Assembly: GCA_946811185.2 (NCBI GenBank)
Contig: OX328108.1
Location: forward strand, 32,734,493-32,798,492
DNA from: Hippopus hippopus
Lineage: Eukaryota > Mollusca > Bivalvia > Cardiida > Cardiidae
Length of the DNA stretch: 64,000 nt
Direction: 5' to 3'
The notes under the pieces were generated by a model that saw only the letters and a program-made list of their open reading frames with translations, ran no database searches and was not told the origin of the DNA. The first letter of the stretch is position 1; the number at the start of each line of letters is the position of its first letter. Shown piece after piece: positions 1-9,280 of this stretch. The translations under genes were made by a program, and so were the position numbers.

Positions 1-412
1 TCTCTTCGTCAGGAAGGCAAATTGTGATGTGTCGAAACTCATACATCGTGCATAACGTTAAAAGGATAACCTTATGGTCATTTGTGGCTACTAATGGTTG
101 TTTACCTTTGCCAGCAAGTTATTGAAATTCATAGATACTTACCTTGAAGTTGTTTAAATTCATGTCTAGATAAAAATGTGTCGAATGTCTATCGCAGTGA
201 CATCATCGAGATTATGCACCAAACTGCATGTTTTACCAAGGTTTCAGTGACATCAGTTTCCAGTGACGTCAGCTTTGATTGAATTGGGGTACTCAAAAGG
301 AAGTTCTATTTCGTCAGCCTACTTAATTCGTGACACCATATAACAGGGAAATTTCGCTTAATACACGTTGGAATGGTAAAGCTTTATAGTACAATAAATT
401 CGTTGTATGGTC

Positions 413-576
413 AGGTGGCAGGGGACTTGGAAACTTGTCCACGGCTGTGGCGAATCATGTTCAGCTCAGGGCAACATGATTCACCACAGCCTTGAACAAG
501 TTTCCAAGTCCCTGCCATCTGCTCGGGGCAACATGATTCACCACAGCCTTGAACAAGTTTCCAAGTCCCCTGCCAC
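413..576. repeat. Inverted repeat plus direct repeat (three arms of about 45 bp)
   Basis: The arm at 414-460 is the reverse complement of an arm at 473-517, which is repeated directly at 531-576. A hairpin can form between the first arm and either of the other two. All three share the GGGACTTGGAAACTTGT segment or its complement. No coding signal. Confidence 0.8.
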
Positions 577-669
577 CTTACCGTACAACAAATACTATAA
601 AACCTTTTTGTCTTTTGGCTGACAGACTGATGAACAGACAGAGATATATATCCAGTGTACCCTTTGCCC

Positions 670-874
670 TTAATCCTTTACCAGATGAGAAAATCTTAGA
701 CTCTGCCAAAATGAAATCATTTGCAGATGACAGACTGAATATGATTTGCCTTTGAAAGGATAGAAAGAATTACGAAAAAAGGATAAAATGCTCATCAACA
801 GCATTTTCTCCCTTTCCCACTATGTTTTCAAGTGCCTTCTTCAAGATCGTTAAAACTCCAGGTTGTTTGGTAAC
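670..874 (-). repeat. MITE-1 copy
   Basis: A minus-oriented copy of the TTAA-ended fold-back element described at 12553-12781. The central hairpin is degraded (GATAAAATGCTCATCAACAG instead of the clean palindrome). It lies just outside METTL2 exon 6 on the 3' side. Confidence 0.7.
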
Positions 875-940
875 AGATAAACTTTGCTGATTGGAGTGTC
901 CTGTTGGGAGTATGAAAAAAATACTTGAATCATTACATAC

Positions 941-1080
941 CTTTCAGGAGGTATAGCTGAAAACACAAATATCATCACTATGACATCTAGACTAGATTCT
1001 GGCATTGGTAGTGCAGTCTCAGGGTCGGACACATCACAGACAAAGGCATGGCATCTCTCACTGTCAAAATCTTTATTCTC
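941..1080 (-). CDS. METTL2: METTL2 exon 6 (last coding exon inside the window)
   Basis: Begins GAG AAT AAA after an acceptor ending TTTTAG and runs in phase 0 from exon 5. It encodes [13 protein letters not shown] and [17 protein letters not shown], which match the family's post-motif segment. The donor GTATGT follows a split AG codon. The methyltransferase C-terminal third is missing because the window ends. Confidence 0.88.
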
Positions 1081-4000
1081 CTAAAATATAACAAGAAGGC
1101 CGTTGGCCCTAAAGCGCTCACCTGAGGAAAGTTATCTAGGGTTGATAAAGCTGAAGAGATCCTGATTGTGATGATGTAAAACAAATGAGATTAAGTGAGC
1201 TACATTTTGACCAGACATGACCCAATTTCAAACTTGTCCAAGAAATCAAACAAACATTCTGAACAAGCTTCAAGAGTATCAGGCCGATAATGTAGCCTGT
1301 GGACAGCACACAATGTTTCTCAAAGATATGGCCCAGTGACAAACTTTTTGACCAGACATATCCCAATTTCAAACTGATCTGAGATATCAAGGCAAACACT
1401 CTGATCAAGTTCCACCAGTATCTGGCTAAAAATGTGGCCTCTAGACCGCACATCAGGTTTTTCTGAGATTTGGCTTAGTGGCAACAGCTGGGCAGAAAGC
1501 TTATGAAAGCAATAAAAAGAGCAACTGCAAGTAATGAGCAATTTCTTGGTGATCTGGGAAAAGGTTGCTGACTGCATCTTCATGATATAGCTAGCAAGTT
1601 GTCATATAATACTGATACATTCTGTCTCCAACCGAGCTGAGTTATGAGGTAGAATGGTCCACTGACATGCAGAAATTTACCAAGAGCTAAAAGTTTGGTC
1701 CATATATAATTAAGCCTTTACCACACGACCCCAATTTTTAACAACCCTGAAGAAGAAGGCTTTTAAAAACATTGTGGGAAATGGAGAAAATGCTGGTTAC
1801 CAGCATTTTCTCCTTTTCCCACAATGTATTCTACCAAATCAAAGACAGAAATGATCGCTTGGGCTACATTTATTGTGCTGTCTGCAAATGTGTTTAATTT
1901 ACCACACAATCACGAGTTTTAACGACCTTGAAGTAAAAGCCTTTTGAAAACATTGTGGGAAAAGGACAAAATGCTGGTAACCAGCATTTTCTCCTTTTCC
2001 CACAATGTTTTCTACCCTTCCAAAAACCAATTTCAATTTTTCAGTCACTTTTATTATGTTGCTGCTATGGCTTTCAATTTTGACTGGTCTAAAATTTTGT
2101 TGTTTGGTAAAGAGTTAATTGGAACTATTACCTTGACAATATCCACAGCAACAGAAGAAAAATCACAGCAGTATACCATTAAATCTGGGTCACTGAAATA
2201 AAGTAAAAAGGTAAACTTTGTTTTGTTGAATTATTTCTTTGGCTTCTGTCAACAGGTATTTTGGTCATAAGATTAGGCTTTTGTCGGAAGTTTTTTTGGC
2301 CGTGTCTGTGGTTGCGTGGTAAATTGTCGGCCTCTACATAAGGTCCAGAGTTTGATACCCAGTAGTGGGTGTTAATTTTGTGAATATTCATTGGCCAACA
2401 TATTTGGTGCGAGTACTGGTGTAGTTCGCAGGAAGCAGAATTTAGAGAGATTTGTATATGTTGCAAGAATTTGTTTCTCAGTCTATGTAAAATGAATATG
2501 ATTTAACTAAACTAAAAGATTTTTTGGTTATAAGTGGTAATGGAAGTGTTTTGTTTTGTTTTGTTTTTTTTTATTAGAGTTTAACGCAGTTTTAACAGTT
2601 TAGGTCATATCATGGCATCAGTGCATCTACATGTATGCATGTGTGTTACGGGATGATTCCTGGCTTTCTCACACCAACACTAACACAAATATTTTTCCAA
2701 GTCACTGATTAATTTTCTCACATGCATCAGAGGGGAGAGATAAAAAATCACTGAAAAGAAAGTTTGTCTCAATGGGGTATTGAGCCCACAACTACTTGGT
2801 CACGAGTCAGATAAGCAATCCACTGAGCTACCCGGCTGGGCAGGTAAAGTAAAACAATTACATATCTTTGTAATGAAAAAAGTGTGGGAAAATAGAAATT
2901 GCCTCTGACAAGCAGAAACTCCTTTTTCCACAATATTTTCCATTTTATCTTGTCAGAATAAATGCACACTCCTAGTCATTAATATACTCTGAAATGAGAG
3001 AGAGACAGAGACAGAGAGAGACACAGAGAGAGAAGGAAAACCCAGAAAGACAGGCAAGGAAACAAAAGAAGACATTTTGCAAGCAAGGAAGGAGGAAAAG
3101 AGAGAGGGAGAGAGGCATGAAAGAAAGAAAGAAAGAAAGAAAGAAAGAAAAAACAAGCAAACAAATAAAAACAAAGGAAAAAAACCTAGGATCTGTGAAT
3201 ATCGACTTACTTGTTGGTTTGAAGAATTGGAAACACTGTGTTACCTGCTCCACAACCAACCTAAATATAAAATGTTTAAACATGGATTACTTTTTTCTTT
3301 CCTCTCGCCATTATATTGATTTTTTGTTAACCCTTTACCACACAATCCCGACATTTAAAGACCCTGAGGAAATAAAGCGTTAACAAATGTGGGAAAAAAA
3401 GATAATGCTGGTAACCAGCATTTTCTCCTTTTCCCACTATGTTCTATTCTATGCAAGAAAAACTTCATGTTTTGAGTAATATATATCTTCTGCTAATGCT
3501 TTCAAATTTGTGGAGGTTAAAATTGGTAACCAGCATTTTCTCCTTTTCCCACAATTTTTTCTACCCTTCATAAATTGAATTTCAATTTTTTATTCACATT
3601 TATTTTGTTGTCTGCAAATGCTACAATTTGGACTAGTCCAAAGTTTTGTCATTTGGTAAAGATTTAAATGAGTTTATTGCTTTTATGCATAGAGTCCACA
3701 TATCTATGTACCAATGAATATTCTGCAAGACAATCTGGCAAAAGTAGCTTTGAAAATTCAATGACTGTGTCTTTCCTACAGCCTTTAAATTCACATATCA
3801 TTCATTTAACAACTTAACATCAGCAAATCAATTAACTGACTTGCAGGAAACACTGTGGAAAAAGGTAACAAAATTAACCCTTTCCCAAACAATCCCTGGT
3901 TTTTCTACGACCCTGAGATAGAAGCCTTTTGAAAACATTGTGGGAAAAGGAGAAAATGCTGGAAACAAATTTCAATTTTTGAGTTACGTTTATTTTGTCA

Positions 4001-7000
4001 TCTGCATGTGCTTTCAATTTAGACCAGTCTAAAATTTTGTCATTTGGTAAAGAGTTAAAGCTTGTCATACTATTGTGACAAAGGAAGCAATTTCTCTTTT
4101 TCCCACCATGTTTTCATATACATGTATCTATCAAGGGTAAATTAATATCAGCCACATACTTGCTCCCACTTACCTCAAATATTCTGTATTTTTTAGATTC
4201 TCCAGGAAATCTATTTTGAACTTGATCACTATGCCAACCAGACAAATTAACATTCTCATTAGTCTGAGAGTAGCAGCTTCTGCCATCATTTTTAAACTGG
4301 TCATCACATGCAGTCCTTTCATTTTTCACTTTGTCTTTATCTACTTTTTGTGTAATATCACTCTCACTGTCATCACTTTTTCGTATTTCTATAAAATCTT
4401 TCTCCTCAGGTTGTTCTTTGATTTTCCCACATTCAGTTTCACTACTCAGTTTTATTTCCTCATCTAATTCTTTCCCTTCAACTTTTATCAAGTCTGATCC
4501 TTTTGTGACACCATGATTTGTGGCAAGGTCAAGGCTGTTTAGTTTTGAAAGCTCTTCTTCATTGAGGTAGAACTCTGGAGCAAGTTCAGGAAATTCTGTG
4601 AACAGCCACTGTCTGTCTTTGAAGAATTTGTGTTCATGGACTTGATAGAACTGGTCCCATGAGTAACTCGCATCCCTGAGATATTTTTCTGAAAATGACA
4701 TCAGTAATGTGCTTTGTAAAGTACAACAAAATAGCCAAGCCAAGTAGCCCAGTTTGTAATGTACATGGCTTAGGCTGCCGGTTCAATTTCAAACTCATCA
4801 ACATTCTTTTGGAGGACTCATTCCCTTTCACCGCTAAAAATTGTTTACACCAACTTCGGAAGGCAGCCAGTGACATGTAAAGAGTTTTGTGCAATGTACT
4901 GGTCAAAGACACTCCAGGAGAACATGGACAGGTGCACTGGTGGCCACAATAAAAAAAAAAACTTACCAATGAAAACAGCCTTAAACACCAAACAAACAAA
5001 AGCAACAAAATGTACCTAAGCATACTACAGGTAAATTAATTTTGATCCTTTATCAGATGATCAACAATCTTAGTCAAAGGCTTTTGAAAGTCAAATTGTT
5101 AGAAAAGGATAGTGTGCTGGTTACATCTAGCATTTTCTCCTTTTTTACCCAAAGTTTTCTTGTGCTTTCAAGGACAAAAATCATCATTTTAGGCACACTG
5201 AATTGTCATCTGCCAATGCTTTCTGAATGGATAGGTCTAAAATGTTGTTGTGTGGTTAAGAATGAAGGGTTTTGCAGACCAGAACCAGAGAGCTATAAAA
5301 ATGCCTTATGTAGCCATTACAGAGCTATGAATTGCCGTCCTACAGTGCTGACTTCTGTTGTAATATGGTAGAGTACTCGCCACCTGAACTTTAGGTTGTG
5401 GGTTCAACATCCACCTTATGCAGGTTAACTCATTCTTTATCTAACAATCCCAACTTTTAACAGTCATGAAATATGAGGTTTTTTCAAATGTTGTGGGAAA
5501 ATGATAAAATGCTGGTAACCAGCATTTTCTCCTTTTTACCACAACATTATCTGCCCTTTCAAAGAAGAATCATATCATCTGACCAACAGTCAATAGGTCT
5601 TCTGCAAAAGCCTGCAAGTTAGCCAGATCTAAACTTTTGTTTTCTGGAAAGAGATTTTACAGCATGTTACAATTTGCCAACAATAAAGGGTTTTTTAACC
5701 CTTTACCACACAGTCCCAAATTCTGGTAAGCCTGATTTAAAGGGCTTTTGAGAGAAACTGTGGAAAAACATAACCAGCATTTTCTCCTTTTCCCACCAAT
5801 ATTTCTACCCTTCCACAAAAAAAAAAATCAATTTTTGGGTCACATTAATTTTATAATGTCATTTGCAAATGCTTTCAATTTGGACAAGTCTAAAATTTCA
5901 TTGTTTGGTAAAAAGTTAAAGGCACAAAAGCGGCCAAAAGTAAACATTGCGGGTGTTATGATGAAATTAAATTTATACCATACATGTACCATTTAAAAGT
6001 AAAGAAATTATTGTGACAATGACAAGCTGTTATTGCATGGTTGGTCCAAGTGTTAGTCACCTGCAGGAAAAAGAAGTTTTAAACTAGGTAAAAAGTTGCC
6101 AGGTCACTCTATCTTTGGTTTACTTTTTACCTGGCTTAGAATAAATTTTTCTGCCAGCCACTTACACTTGGACCAACCGTACACCAACAGATTGTTATCT
6201 TCACAATATTTTCCATACTTTTAAAAGGTACTGGTATGATTTAAATTCAAATGCATTTTAACACCCCCATTGTTACTTTTAGCTGGAGTAGAGGTCTTTA
6301 TTTTTTTGGTCAAGAGTTAACTCTTTACCACATGACAAAAATGATGACTTGTCCAAATTGCAGAACAATTACATGTAGCTAAAATGGTATTTTCTTTATT
6401 TGATAGGGTAGAAAACACTGTGGGAAAAGGAGAAAATGCTGGTTACCAGCATTTTCTCCTTTTCCCACAATGTTTTCAAAAGTCCCTCTCCATCAGGGTC
6501 ATTAAAACTTGGGATTGTGTGGTAAAGTGTTAATATACCTTTGTCTTGCTCTGATGCTTGGTTAGATAGCTGCTCTTGCGTTTTTCTAAGGGCTTCTCTT
6601 TCTTGCTCTTCGTCCCATACAACATTATCCCTGTTTCAAATACAATTGAGACTTAACCTGTAGGTTGCAAAATAAAACCCATCAGAAATTCATAACCCTT
6701 TACCACATAATACTGAGTTTTAACCACATGAAGAAAGGAGCCTTTTAAAAAAAAATTGTGGGAGAAGGAGAAAATGCTGGGACAACCAGCATTTTCTCCT
6801 TTTCCCAGGATGTTTTCTATCCTATCAAAGACTGCAATCATCATAAAAACTACACTTATTTTGTTGTCTGCACATGCTTTCAATATGGTTGTGTCTAAAA
6901 TTTTGTGGTTTGGTAAAGAGTTCAGACCCAAATAATTGCAATTTCAAAGTTACTCTTGTCCAGAATGTCTGAACAAGGCTGACAATGTCAGAATGTATCA

Positions 7001-8727
7001 TCAGTATGGTTTGTGCAGTCTGATCTTGATCTACATTGGCTGCAAAGTCAAATGTAGATGTGAAAGGTGCTTCAAGGGTTAATTTTTATTCAGTACCACC
7101 TGCAAACCATTATTTCAATCTTTCAGCAGACCACATATATGAACACATTGTGTCAAGAGGGAGAAATATCTCCCTTTATTTCATGCTTTTCGGTAGTTTA
7201 TCGATAAATATCGGTGGAATATTGTTCGATATTTCATGGTTACGACTTGTAACCAGTTAAAAATACCAATTTTATTTCCTAACTCTTCAATTGAAGGTGG
7301 AAACAGTAGAACTTTCCATACACCAGTTACATAGGTAGATAGCGCATGCCATTCAACCAGATAGAAATATGACATAATTTACCCTATATTTCTCGCGCTT
7401 TATGTAATATTGTAATGCGTTTTTATGTGGAAGTGGTACACCACAGGGAATTACCAAAAACAACTGTACTGGATTTTTATGTACGTCCCCTCCAAAAAAG
7501 GGGTTAGAAGTATGAAATAAACCGAATATTTGTGGGGGTTTTTTTCAGTTAAAGATCTAAATTTATTTCATCAAGTGAAGATCATCGGTCATATTTTCAC
7601 TTGTGGCTGAGTGCCACAAGTGAAAATATTACCGATGATGTTCATCTGATGAAATAAATTTCAATCTTTCACTGAAAAAAAAAAAAACAAATACATGTAT
7701 CCGCTATCTATCACAATATGTTCAGATGTGTTTATGTATTACACCATATCTCTTTACCAGACAACAAAATTCAGATAAATTTGCAGACCACAAATTAGAT
7801 GTGCTTAAAATGATGGTATTTGTCTCTGACAGGGACAAAAATGTTGTGGGAAAAGGAAAATATGTTGGTGTTCCATTAGTTTCACAAAACCCTCCTTCCT
7901 CAGGGTTTAATAAAGATGGCACTGCATGCTACAGGGTTCATTCATGTTTACCCTTCACATTATTCCTCCATGCATTATTTAACCAGTATTTAAAATTCAA
8001 ATGGACTAGAAAAAACCTAGATAAGGGCAATTTCAAGCAAGAATACCTTATATGTTATGGAACTCTGTCAATCTGAGATCAGACTGCAAGAATTTTGAAG
8101 TCTGGTTCAATCAAAACTGTTCTCAACAGCAAAGGATGTGAAGAATCATTTTCCCCCCATTTGCTGATATTCTTTCAAGTTGGTATGATTGTAACACAGT
8201 TAAAAGTGCAGACAATAGCCATAGCTGGCCATCAATAGAACTTCAAATTATTAGTCTTCAGTTTGAAACATAAACATAGGTCCTGTGTGCGGTGCTATAC
8301 ACCCAGCAAGTTAAACAGCTAGGTGTAACTTTGTACAGGTTTCATCTTATACCTTGCAACTATCCCCCTTCAAACAGCCTTCTGGGGGTGTTCCCTTCAT
8401 AGAAAGTCAGTGGCGATGATACAAGAAATGATGAATGTGTAATCAATTATTGAAGACAATACTGAACATAAAATATTGTGGCAAACGTGTACATTGCATG
8501 TAACTAACAATTTCTCCTTTTGTCGCAATACTTAAGGCCTTAATGGGTATAGTTATGAATTGCCAAGTCCTATGGAGAAATAAGCACTGATATGACATTA
8601 AGGTTACGATATTATCCGAGTACGAATACTTTAGTTACCATGCGTTATGTTCAAAAACATTTTTCGGATCTGTAAGAAATCTGTTTCCAAAGGCAGGCTT
8701 TTTATTTGTTACATCTGGTTCGGCCAT
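941..8727 (-). CDS. METTL2: METTL2-type tRNA N3-methylcytidine methyltransferase, six 5' exons (3' end off window)
   Basis: Family role: S-adenosylmethionine-dependent methylation of cytosine 32 in the anticodon loop of some tRNAs. Coding exons in transcript order: 8727-8639, 6630-6539, 4688-4174, 3260-3211, 2192-2132, 1080-941. All introns are GT-AG and all phases join without a stop; the total is 947 nt, 315 codons plus two bases. Visible landmarks: [18 protein letters not shown] then DNVVWDEEQ at the N-terminus, [17 protein letters not shown], the SAM-binding glycine motif [13 protein letters not shown] across the exon 3/4 junction, YCCDFSS, and [28 protein letters not shown] resembles METTL2 more than METTL8. 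The last visible exon ends in phase 2 at 941 and I find no continuation in 1-940, so the C-terminal part lies to the left. It is divergently arranged with the BRCA1 gene. Confidence 0.9.
1090..1480 (-). repeat. Fragment of the 130-147 bp tandem repeat family
   Basis: The reverse complement of this stretch matches the array at 40190-41612, including the terminal GTGAGCGCTTTAGGGCCAA motif and the phrases around GGTCATGTC and GTGGCCTCTAGA. About three degenerate units lie within the METTL2 intron next to exon 6. Confidence 0.75.
1711..2118 (+). repeat. Two abutting MITE-1 copies
   Basis: The first copy (1711 to about 1893) is cut off in its right half, where a second copy (about 1894-2118) begins. 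Both hairpin cores are intact. The second ends in AGAGTTAA 13 bp from METTL2 exon 5. Confidence 0.8.
2132..2192 (-). CDS. METTL2: METTL2 exon 5, 61-nt exon
   Basis: Encodes [20 protein letters not shown] after one base that completes the asparagine codon from exon 4. Acceptor TTTCAG, donor GTAATA. YCCDFSS is the conserved motif II region of METTL2/6/8 proteins. A MITE-1 copy ends only 13 bp from this exon, inside the downstream intron. Confidence 0.88.
2292..2527 (+). mobile_element. tRNA-derived SINE (family 1) with target duplication
   Basis: The same family as 14630-14863. It has an A-box-like GTGGTTGCGTGGTAAATTG, a B-box-like GTTTGATACCC and the shared body GCGAGTACTGGTGTAGTT. It is flanked by TTTTTTGG at 2292-2299 and 2520-2527, a plausible 8-bp target-site duplication, though in a T-rich context. 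Confidence 0.75.
2769..2850 (-). repeat. tRNA-like SINE head fragment
   Basis: Read on the minus strand it has GCCGGGTAGCTCAGTGGATT (A box) and GTGGGCTCAATACCCC (B box) at tRNA spacing. Anticodon-arm pairing is poor and no 3' tRNA end is evident, so it looks like a SINE head and not a functional tRNA gene. Confidence 0.6.
2992..3160 (+). repeat. Purine-rich simple repeat ending in (GAAA)n
   Basis: About 170 bp of almost pure A/G on the plus strand, with GAGA runs and then nine or so GAAA units. It sits in the METTL2 intron 50 bp from exon 4, on the 3' side. Open frames through it on both strands are artefacts of composition. Confidence 0.9.
3211..3260 (-). CDS. METTL2: METTL2 exon 4, 50-nt exon with the SAM-binding glycine motif
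   Basis: A 50-nt exon, too short for ordinary ORF calling. It encodes [16 protein letters not shown] and is bounded by an acceptor ending TTTAG and a donor GTAAGT. Its phases (0 in, 2 out) join exactly to the flanking exons. Motif I (GCGAGN) of the class I methyltransferase fold is intact. Confidence 0.9.
3327..4058 (+). repeat. MITE-1 copies (three, one without its right hairpin arm)
   Basis: 3327 to about 3520 and 3520-3667 are adjoining partial copies. 3874-4058 is a copy bounded by TTAA at both ends whose right hairpin arm is missing: sequence jumps from GAGAAAATGCTGG to AAACAAATTTCA. That is the expected product of a deletion at the base of a hairpin. Confidence 0.75.
4174..4688 (-). 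CDS. METTL2: METTL2 exon 3 (conserved [15 protein letters not shown] segment plus acidic linker)
   Basis: The exon begins after the acceptor TTTTCAG with two bases completing a codon split from exon 2, and ends at GAG before the donor GTAAGT (phase 0). The first 40 or so residues are the conserved pre-methyltransferase block. The next 110 or so are an acidic, lysine-rich, low-complexity linker that is longer than I recall for the vertebrate protein. The final residues YRIFE lead into the SAM motif encoded by the next exon. An open frame continues upstream of 4688, but it is intron and should not be used as the start. Confidence 0.88.
4850..4955 (+). repeat. SINE family 2 body fragment
   Basis: Contains CAGCCAGTGACATGTAAAG, ACTCCAGGAGAACATGGACA and GGTGCACTGGT, the reverse complement of the body of the complete SINE at 33876-34220. 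The tRNA head and tail are not seen. It is followed by an A-run. Confidence 0.6.
5040..5919 (+). repeat. Cluster of three MITE-1 copies
   Basis: Copies at about 5040-5262, 5425-5657 and 5695-5919, all plus orientation, each with the hairpin core. The third has TTAA at both ends. They fill the METTL2 intron between exons 2 and 3. Confidence 0.75.
6037..6182. repeat. Short inverted-repeat element
   Basis: About 146 bp with terminal inverted repeats of about 30 bp (GGTTGGTCCAAGTGT at the left and its complement at the right) and a second inner pair (AAAAAGTTGCCAGGT versus ACCTGGC). It looks like a small fold-back element unrelated to MITE-1. Confidence 0.7.
6317..6533 (-). repeat. MITE-1 copy abutting METTL2 exon 2 donor
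   Basis: Full copy, TTAA to TTAA, with an intact hairpin core. Its last base lies only 3 bp beyond the GT donor (6538-6537) of METTL2 exon 2, so the intron begins almost directly with the element. Confidence 0.85.
6692..6923 (+). repeat. MITE-1 copy
   Basis: Full-length plus-oriented copy in METTL2 intron 1. The hairpin core is intact except for an extra GA in the loop. Confidence 0.8.
7539..7688. repeat. Long hairpin element of about 150 bp
   Basis: Arms of about 70 bp with few mismatches meet at CTTGTGGCTGAGTGCCACAAG. The left arm runs from the T-rich CAGTTAAAGATC end and the right arm ends CTTTCACTGAAAAA. It is a near-perfect fold-back in METTL2 intron 1, of a different sequence from the other hairpin families. 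Confidence 0.85.
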
Positions 8728-9280
8728 TTTTTCAGTCTTAGATAAGGCCCTGCGGATAAAGTTGTAAGGCAAACCTCCCTGCAATACACGCGAAATTACA
8801 CGACACTTCATCAACCTAGTTCAGCGAAATGTTGCGCCGCAGATTAAACAAATTTGATAGCAGTGAATAGTTGTATAAGCAGAAAAGTATTTATTTATTT
8901 ATTTTCTTAATTTAGAGTGGTATAAATACGTGTGCATCGCGCAGAAGGAATTCATACATCAAAAATTATGTCAGTATTACTTTCACTGAATAATTCAGTG
9001 AATTCAACATGCTGTTATTTAACTTTACTTTTATGAAAAAAAAAAAGAAACTGTTCAGTTATACCAAAATCATTGACTCTCTACAAAGGAGGAAAGCGCG
9101 AAATTCAAGGCGCAAAAATAGGAAAACGACGTTTCATAACACAATGATAAGCCTAAGAATGACGGCCGAAAGTCATAATTGTGAGGCACACTGATTGTTG
9201 ATCCATTGATTTTGCGTGGTTTCGATTACTTATAATATTTCCGGTCTCTCGGGGTAAAAATCGTCTGCTGTTGCAGAAAA
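8728..9280. promoter_or_regulatory. Bidirectional promoter region between METTL2 and BRCA1
   Basis: The two start codons face away from each other with 553 bp between them, so transcription of both genes must begin in or near this stretch unless untranslated 5' exons lie elsewhere. A TATAAATA string sits at 8921-8928 on the plus strand, about 350 bp before the BRCA1 start codon. Two E2F-like strings lie at 9096-9117. I see no MITE-1 copy here, although copies are frequent on both sides. Exact transcription start sites cannot be read from sequence alone. Confidence 0.6.
9096..9117 (-). promoter_or_regulatory. Pair of E2F-like sites
   Basis: GCGCGAAA at 9096-9103 and GGCGCAAA at 9109-9116 both read as TTTSSCGC-type E2F/DP sites on the minus strand, 13 bp apart and about 165-185 bp before the BRCA1 start codon. 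E2F control is known for vertebrate BRCA1; function here is inference from short motifs only. Confidence 0.3.

Noticed and set aside
1..940. Search for the remaining METTL2 C-terminal exons
   Set aside because: No minus-strand segment resembling the LLKPGG or RDYGRYD region of the family was found; only MITE-1 and the three-arm repeat are present.
2994..3383. 129-codon K/E/R-rich open frame, with S/F/L-rich frames opposite
   Set aside because: It is produced by the GA-rich simple repeat. METTL2 exon 4 lies inside it on the minus strand in a different frame.
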